A stretch of DNA of 5,568 nucleotides from Betaproteobacteria bacterium (lineage in GTDB: Bacteria; Pseudomonadota; Gammaproteobacteria; Burkholderiales; SG8-39): NCBI GenBank assembly GCA_019237595.1, contig JAFAGU010000261.1, forward strand, positions 1 to 5,568, given 5' to 3'. The translations under genes and the position numbers were made by a program. The notes below the pieces were generated by a model that searched no databases, was not told where the DNA came from, and saw only the letters and a list, made by a program, of their open reading frames with translations. Of the stretch, positions 1 through 3,475 are shown in pieces; position 1 is the first letter of the stretch; every line of letters begins with the position of its first letter.

Positions 1-188
1 AAGATTCCCTTGTCGGTTTCTTCCTTCCTGAAGGCATTCAGGACGCGCGGGCCGAGCTTGTCCTGGCAGTACGCGTGCGCCGCGTCGCGCACCATCCGCT
101 CTTCCTCCGTGAACTGCGCGTCGAGGAGGAACGGGTCGTTCCAGGCGAATTCCGCCTTCGCCTTGCCTTTCTCGAGGGGAGCGTTCAT
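1..188 (-). CDS. gcdH: Glutaryl-CoA dehydrogenase (acyl-CoA dehydrogenase family), N-terminal part only
   Basis: Only the first 62 codons are present; the gene continues past the left edge. The translation begins MNAPLEKGK and carries, at about residues 14-61, the N-terminal signature I associate with proteobacterial GcdH: FAWNDPFLLD, then TEEERMVRDAAHAYCQ, then PRVLNAF and a charged stretch ending in TDKGI. GcdH is an FAD flavoprotein that oxidises and decarboxylates glutaryl-CoA to crotonyl-CoA in lysine, tryptophan and benzoyl-CoA catabolism. The FAD-binding core and catalytic Glu lie outside the window, so function rests on the N-terminal pattern and on the neighbours. The ATG overlaps the thiolase stop by 4 bp (ATGA, 185-188), implying translational coupling. 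A GAAGGA purine run abuts the ATG with no spacer, too close for a normal ribosome site, which also points to reinitiation. Another acyl-CoA dehydrogenase of dicarboxyl-CoA breakdown is the main alternative. Confidence 0.85.
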   Translation of the reverse strand, partial: MNAPLEKGKAKAEFAWNDPFLLDAQFTEEERMVRDAAHAYCQDKLGPRVLNAFRKEETDKGI

Positions 189-1396
189 TCCTTCACCCGC
201 TCGAGGATCACCGCGAGCCCCTGGCCCACGCCGATGCAGAGCGATACCGCGGCGTAGCGCGCGCCGGACTGCTGGAGCTCGCGCGCGACGGTGAGCGCGA
301 GGCGCGCGCCCGAGGCGCCCAGTGGATGCCCGATCGCGATCGCGCCGCCGTTCGGGTTGACGCGCGGATCCTTGAAGTCGACGTTCATCAGCTTCAGGCA
401 GCCGAGCACCTGGCTCGCGAAGGCTTCGTTGATCTCGATGACGTCCATATCCTTCAGCTGGAGTCCCGCTCTTTCGAGCGCGCGCGGGATGGCATAGGCC
501 GGCCCGACGCCCATGATCCTGGGCTCCACGCCCGCGCTCGCCGTCGCAAGCACGCGGGCGATCGGCTTCTTGCCCTTCTTCTCGGCCCATTTCCGGTTCG
601 CGATGACGAGCGCCGCCGCGCCGTCGTTCACGCCGGACGCATTGCCGGCCGTGACGACGCCGCCTTCGAAGAGCGGCTTCAATTTCGCGAGCGCCTCCAG
701 GGTGGCGTCGCGGCGCGGATGCTCGTCTTTTGAAATGCTTTCTCCCGGTGCCTCCTTCTTCTTGCTGGGCAGCGTTACCGGGAGAATCTCCCCGGCAAAG
801 AACCCTTCTTTCTCGGCGGTCGCGTACTTCTGCTGCGAGGCGAGCGCGAATTCGTCCGCCTGCTCGCGCGAGATGCCGAAGTCCTTGGCGACGTTGTCGC
901 CGGTCTCGGGCATGGTGTGGTTGCCGTACTGCTTGACGATCTTGGGATTCGGGAAGCGCGAGCCGATGGTCGTGTCGTACATCTTGGCGTCGCGGCTGTA
1001 GGGCGTGTCCGCCTTGCCGATCACGTAGGGCGCGCGGCTCATGCTTTCCACGCCCCCGGCGATGTAGAGATCGCCCTCGCCGCAAGAGACGGCGCGCGAG
1101 GCGTCCACGACCGCCTGGAGGCCGCTCGCGCAGAGGCGGTTGACGGTCGCGCCGGGCGTCGTCGGCGGCAGGCCCGCGAGCAGCGCGGCGAAGCGCGCGA
1201 CGTTGCGGCTGTCTTCGCCTGCCTGGTTCACGCAGCCCATGACGACGTCGGTGATCTCCGCCGGGTCGATCTTGTTTCGCGCCGTCACTTCCTTGATCAC
1301 CTCGGCGGCGAGGTCGTCGGGGCGGATGGGCGCGAGCTTGCCGGCGTGGCGGCCGATGGGGCTTCGCAGTCCGTCGTAGATGTAGGCGTCGAGCAT
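185..1396 (-). CDS. Acetyl-CoA C-acyltransferase, 3-oxoadipyl-CoA thiolase (PcaF/PaaJ)-like
   Basis: The 403-residue protein has the normal full length for a thiolase. It cleaves a 3-oxoacyl-CoA with CoA to acetyl-CoA and a shortened acyl-CoA. All catalytic elements are visible: the nucleophile Cys89 in NRLCASGLQ (86-94), GGVESMSRAP (114-123), NEAFA (323-327), His357 in the GHPLGASGAR box (356-365), and the acid/base Cys387 in CIGVGQG (387-393). That last motif, in place of the CGGGG-like form of generic thiolases, and the N-terminal DAYIYDGLRSPIGR pattern resemble PcaF/PaaJ 3-oxoadipyl-CoA thiolases. Next to GcdH and a PaaH-type dehydrogenase, the substrate could equally be acetoacetyl-CoA or a 3-oxo-dicarboxyl-CoA, so I give no gene symbol. 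The ATG is supported by an AAGGAAG ribosome site 6 bp upstream. The gene lies 13 bp after the dehydrogenase stop and overlaps gcdH by 4 bp. It is probably a soluble cytoplasmic homotetramer, as is usual in the family. Confidence 0.93.
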   Translation of the reverse strand: MLDAYIYDGLRSPIGRHAGKLAPIRPDDLAAEVIKEVTARNKIDPAEITDVVMGCVNQAGEDSRNVARFAALLAGLPPTTPGATVNRLCASGLQAVVDASRAVSCGEGDLYIAGGVESMSRAPYVIGKADTPYSRDAKMYDTTIGSRFPNPKIVKQYGNHTMPETGDNVAKDFGISREQADEFALASQQKYATAEKEGFFAGEILPVTLPSKKKEAPGESISKDEHPRRDATLEALAKLKPLFEGGVVTAGNASGVNDGAAALVIANRKWAEKKGKKPIARVLATASAGVEPRIMGVGPAYAIPRALERAGLQLKDMDVIEINEAFASQVLGCLKLMNVDFKDPRVNPNGGAIAIGHPLGASGARLALTVARELQQSGARYAAVSLCIGVGQGLAVILERVKE

Positions 1397-1401
1397 GGCG
1401 G

Positions 1402-1408
1402 CTTCCTT
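1402..1408 (-). promoter_or_regulatory. Ribosome binding site of the thiolase gene
   Basis: Read on the minus strand, the 13-bp gap between the dehydrogenase TAG (1412-1410) and the thiolase ATG (1396-1394) contains AAGGAAG, ending 5 bases before the ATG. It is the only Shine-Dalgarno-like run in the gap and it fixes the thiolase start. The gap has no room for a promoter or a terminator, so the two genes share a transcript. Confidence 0.7.
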
Positions 1409-1409
1409 T

Positions 1410-2903
1410 CTATTCCGGGGTGAGGAGCGAGAGGCCGAGCTGCGCGCGGCGGCGCAGCCAGGGGCTCGCTCGGTAGCGTGGCTCCTTCAGGATCGCGTGC
1501 ATTGCGTCGAGGATCTCGAGTACCTTCTTCGCGCCGAGCGCATCGCCCATTGCGAGCGGCCCTTTCGGGTAGCCCAGGCCCAGCATCACGGCGCGATCGA
1601 GGTCTTGCGGGCTGCAGATGCGCATCTGCATGATGTCGCAGCCCACGTTCACGATGTGCGCCACGACGCGTTGCGCGACGAAGCCCGGCGAATCATGGAT
1701 CGCCGATACGGGGACGCCGTCGGAGGCGAGGAGCGCGTGCGCCGCGTCGCGGACGTCCTTGCTAGTCGCCGGGTTGGTCATGAGGGTGCGGCGCTTCGAA
1801 AACCCGAACAACGGATCGACCGCGACCGTGCGCTCTGGATACACGCCGAGCTCGAGGGCCGCAGTCGTGCAGTCCTTGCCGAGCGGCGCGACGAAGTTGA
1901 CGGTCGACGTGCTGGGCTTTCCCTCGATCTTGATTTTCAGTTTCTCGAACAAGCCTTTCAACTCGGGCGCGACCCACGAGCTTTCCATCGATGCCGAGGG
2001 AATTGCTTGTTCCGGAACGGCGAGCGCGCCTTCCTTGCCGTATTCGTACCAGCCGCGGCCAGTCTTGCGGCCGAGGAGCCCCGCGGCGACGCGCGGGTCG
2101 GCGACGAAGGAAGGCTTGTATTTCGGCTCGTCGTAGTACTGGTCATACATCGATTTCATCACCGCGTGGGCGACGTCCAGGCCCACGAGGTCCATCAGCC
2201 CGAACGGCCCGATGCGAAATCCCGCCGCATCGACGAGGATGCGGTCGATGGTGGCGAAGTCGGCGACGCCCTCGGAAAGCACGCGCAGCGACTCCGGCAC
2301 GAACGCGCGTCCAGCATGGTTGACGATGAAGCCGGGCGTGTCCTTGCAGCGGACCGCCGTATGGCCGAAGCGCTTCGCGAGCGCCGTGAGCGCATCCGTC
2401 ACCCACGGTTGCGTTTGCACGCCGTCCACGACCTCCACGATCTTCAGCACGGGGACGGGATTGAAGAAGTGATAGCCCGCCACCCGCCCCGGATGGCGGC
2501 ACGCCGCCGCCATGGCCGTGACGGAGAGCGAGGACGTGTTGCTCGCGAGGATGGTGCTCTCCGGGACGAGGCCCTCCATCTCGGCGAAGAGCTTGCGCTT
2601 CGCTTGCAAGTCCTCGACGATCGCCTCCACTACGACGTGCGCGGGCGCCAGCGCACCGAGCGAGGGCGCGATCTCGAGCCGCCGGACGATGCGCTCGGCC
2701 TCGCCTGCGTCGAGCTTCCCCTTGTCGACCACCTTGCCGAGCGCCTGCGCGATGGACTCCTTCGCCTTTTGCGCCGCGCCGGGCTGCGCATCGAAAAGCA
2801 GCGTGCGCGCGCCGCACTGCGCGAGCACCTGAGCGATGCCGCGGCCCATGGTGCCGGCGCCGGCGACGCCGGCGACGAGATCGGCCCGGCTAGTGTCGAG
2901 CAA
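1410..2903 (-). CDS. paaH: 3-hydroxyacyl-CoA dehydrogenase, PaaH/PaaC type
   Basis: The 497-residue protein oxidises (S)-3-hydroxyacyl-CoA to 3-oxoacyl-CoA with NAD+, feeding the thiolase downstream. The N-terminal Rossmann domain (about 10-190) starts with the dinucleotide loop GAGTMGRGIAQ (15-25) and a FDAQ strand end (37-40). It also has ASNTSSLS (120-127), GYHFFNPVP (143-151) with the probable catalytic His145, and Glu157 as its partner. The first C-terminal domain begins with KDTPGFIVN (187-195) and includes FGLMDLVGLDV (234-244). A second copy begins at DSPGFVAQR (404-412) and includes GLGYPKGPL (442-450). This duplicated C-terminal layout, a length near 500 and the ending SPWLRRRAQLGLSLLTPE are typical of the phenylacetate-pathway PaaH (PaaC) family. 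In this operon it more likely acts on 3-hydroxybutyryl-CoA from glutaryl-CoA, or on a 3-hydroxy-dicarboxyl-CoA. The only in-frame start before the NAD loop is TTG at 2903, with a weak GGAA upstream; a TAG at 2930 closes the frame. A nearby ATG (2913) is in another frame. The 5' end is therefore less certain than the rest. Confidence 0.92.
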   Translation of the reverse strand: MLDTSRADLVAGVAGAGTMGRGIAQVLAQCGARTLLFDAQPGAAQKAKESIAQALGKVVDKGKLDAGEAERIVRRLEIAPSLGALAPAHVVVEAIVEDLQAKRKLFAEMEGLVPESTILASNTSSLSVTAMAAACRHPGRVAGYHFFNPVPVLKIVEVVDGVQTQPWVTDALTALAKRFGHTAVRCKDTPGFIVNHAGRAFVPESLRVLSEGVADFATIDRILVDAAGFRIGPFGLMDLVGLDVAHAVMKSMYDQYYDEPKYKPSFVADPRVAAGLLGRKTGRGWYEYGKEGALAVPEQAIPSASMESSWVAPELKGLFEKLKIKIEGKPSTSTVNFVAPLGKDCTTAALELGVYPERTVAVDPLFGFSKRRTLMTNPATSKDVRDAAHALLASDGVPVSAIHDSPGFVAQRVVAHIVNVGCDIMQMRICSPQDLDRAVMLGLGYPKGPLAMGDALGAKKVLEILDAMHAILKEPRYRASPWLRRRAQLGLSLLTPE

Positions 2904-2929
2904 GGGATTCCATGGGCAGGGAAACCCCT

Positions 2930-2935
2930 ATTTTA
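2930..2935 (-). promoter_or_regulatory. Candidate -10 box for the CoA-degradation operon
   Basis: Read on the minus strand this is TAAAAT, a 5-of-6 match to TATAAT, in an AT-rich patch. Transcription would start near 2923, about 20 bases before the TTG start of the dehydrogenase. I find no convincing -35 hexamer upstream on that strand. The box lies where the -35 of the plus-strand promoter should be, so the two promoters would compete for polymerase. Confidence 0.3.
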
Positions 2936-2936
2936 G

Positions 2937-2948
2937 TGCCGCTCGGCA
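2937..2948. promoter_or_regulatory. Short inverted repeat, possible operator
   Basis: TGCCG-CT-CGGCA forms a perfect 5-bp inverted repeat with a 2-bp centre. It lies directly between the two opposed candidate -10 boxes, 2 bp from the plus-strand TATAAT and 1 bp from the minus-strand TAAAAT. This is where a dimeric repressor or activator could control both directions. The arms are short and such a palindrome can occur by chance in GC-rich DNA, so the call rests mostly on position. Confidence 0.3.
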
Positions 2949-2950
2949 GC

Positions 2951-2956
2951 TATAAT
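2951..2956 (+). promoter_or_regulatory. Candidate -10 box for the usp/TPR-CHAT pair
   Basis: A perfect TATAAT consensus sits 22 bp before the ATG of the stress-protein gene. Transcription would begin near 2963, leaving a leader of about 16 bases that opens with the AGGAGG ribosome site. No TTGACA-like hexamer is found at 15-19 bp spacing; the expected position (about 2927-2934) reads ctatttt, and there is no TG extension. If this is real, it probably depends on an activator or an alternative sigma factor. It is a motif match only. Confidence 0.45.
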
Positions 2957-2963
2957 CGTTCGC

Positions 2964-2973
2964 AGGAGGAGGG
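2964..2973 (+). promoter_or_regulatory. Strong ribosome binding site of the universal stress protein gene
   Basis: AGGAGGAGGG lies before the ATG at 2979. The full anti-Shine-Dalgarno match AGGAGG (2964-2969) is 9 bp from the start, and a second GGAGGG is closer. It is the strongest ribosome site in the window. It suggests high expression and fixes the start of this gene. Confidence 0.8.
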
Positions 2974-2978
2974 CCCCG

Positions 2979-3419
2979 ATGAAATACCAGAAGATCCTTC
3001 TCGCCTACGACGGGTCGCAGGAGGGCAAGCGCGCGCTGCTCGAGTGCGCGGATCTCGCGAGCTTCCTCAACGCGCAGACCTGCCTCCTCGCGGTGGCGAG
3101 CATGCCGCCGAGCCTTTTCCTCACCGAAGGATTCGTCCCGGAGGAGCTCCTCGAAGAAGAAAAGAAGCGCACGCAATCCATCCTCGACGAGGGCATCCGC
3201 ACGCTGCGCGACCGGGGCTTCAACGCGAGCGGCCAGCTCGCGGTCGGAGAGCCGGTGGAGGAGATCTGCCGTCTGGCGAAGAGCATGGGAGCGGACCTCA
3301 TCGTCGTCGGCCACAACCAGAAGACTTCGTTCGCCGCGCGCTGGTGGAAGGGCTCCGTCGGCGCCTCGCTCCTCGACTACGCGCCCTGCAGCATCCTGAT
3401 CGCCCTGTCCAAGACCTGA
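2979..3419 (+). CDS. Universal stress protein (UspA family)
   Basis: The 146-residue product has the usual length of a single-domain UspA protein, a cytoplasmic alpha/beta fold that usually dimerises and often binds ATP. Its N-terminus MKYQKILLAYDGSQEGKRAL holds the first beta strand and the conserved Asp11 followed by Gly-Ser. The C-terminal half has ADLIVVGH (105-112) and GSVGASLLDYAPCSILIAL (125-143), the family's nucleotide-loop and last-strand pattern. The canonical G-x2-G-x9-G-S/T spacing is changed: Gln114 replaces the second Gly and ten residues separate it from Gly125. An RWW motif (121-123) precedes the loop, a form I associate with proteobacterial USPs. ATP binding is therefore plausible but not assured. 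The start is set by the ATG and the AGGAGG site. The stop TGA (3417-3419) shares its last base with the ATG of the TPR-CHAT gene. A specific stress role cannot be read from the sequence. Confidence 0.93.
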   Translation: MKYQKILLAYDGSQEGKRALLECADLASFLNAQTCLLAVASMPPSLFLTEGFVPEELLEEEKKRTQSILDEGIRTLRDRGFNASGQLAVGEPVEEICRLAKSMGADLIVVGHNQKTSFAARWWKGSVGASLLDYAPCSILIALSKT

Positions 3420-3475
3420 TGCGCCGCCTGCTTCTCGCGGTGGCGCTGGCTTGCGCGCCGGCCCTCGCCGCGGCG
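3419..3475 (+). other. Signal peptide of the TPR-CHAT protein
   Basis: Nineteen codons encode a short basic n-region (Met-Arg-Arg), a hydrophobic core from Leu4 to about Leu16, and Ala at -3 and -1 before Gln20. This is a textbook signal peptidase I site. It is followed by a Lys/Ala/Pro-rich spacer (about 20-34) before the first TPR helix. Export to the periplasm or beyond is inferred. Confidence 0.75.

Larger units (their letters stand above)
2904..2978. promoter_or_regulatory. Divergent intergenic control region
   Basis: These 75 bp separate the minus-strand CoA-degradation operon from the plus-strand stress-protein/TPR-CHAT pair and must hold the start signals for both if each is transcribed from here. 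The region is locally AT-richer (ctattttagt, tataatcgtt) than the coding DNA around it. It contains a TATAAT on the plus strand, a TAAAAT on the minus strand, a 5-bp inverted repeat between them and a strong plus-strand ribosome site. No terminator-like hairpin with a T-run is visible. Confidence 0.6.

Noticed and set aside
1395..2936. A 513-codon plus-strand open frame antisense to the dehydrogenase gene
   Set aside because: It is rich in Arg, His, Ala and Asp with no recognisable motif, and it mirrors the codons of the well-supported dehydrogenase on the other strand. Long antisense frames are expected in high-GC coding DNA.
2937..2948. The inverted repeat as a transcription terminator
   Set aside because: The stem is only 5 bp with a 2-base loop, too tight to form a hairpin, and it lacks a following T-run. 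It lies between divergent starts where no transcript needs to end.
3419..3454. Possible lipoprotein signal with Cys12 in the TPR-CHAT leader
   Set aside because: The residues before Cys12 are Ala-Leu-Ala, so the -3 position is not Leu/Val/Ile, and the hydrophobic segment before it is too short. The later ALAAA-QA site fits signal peptidase I better.
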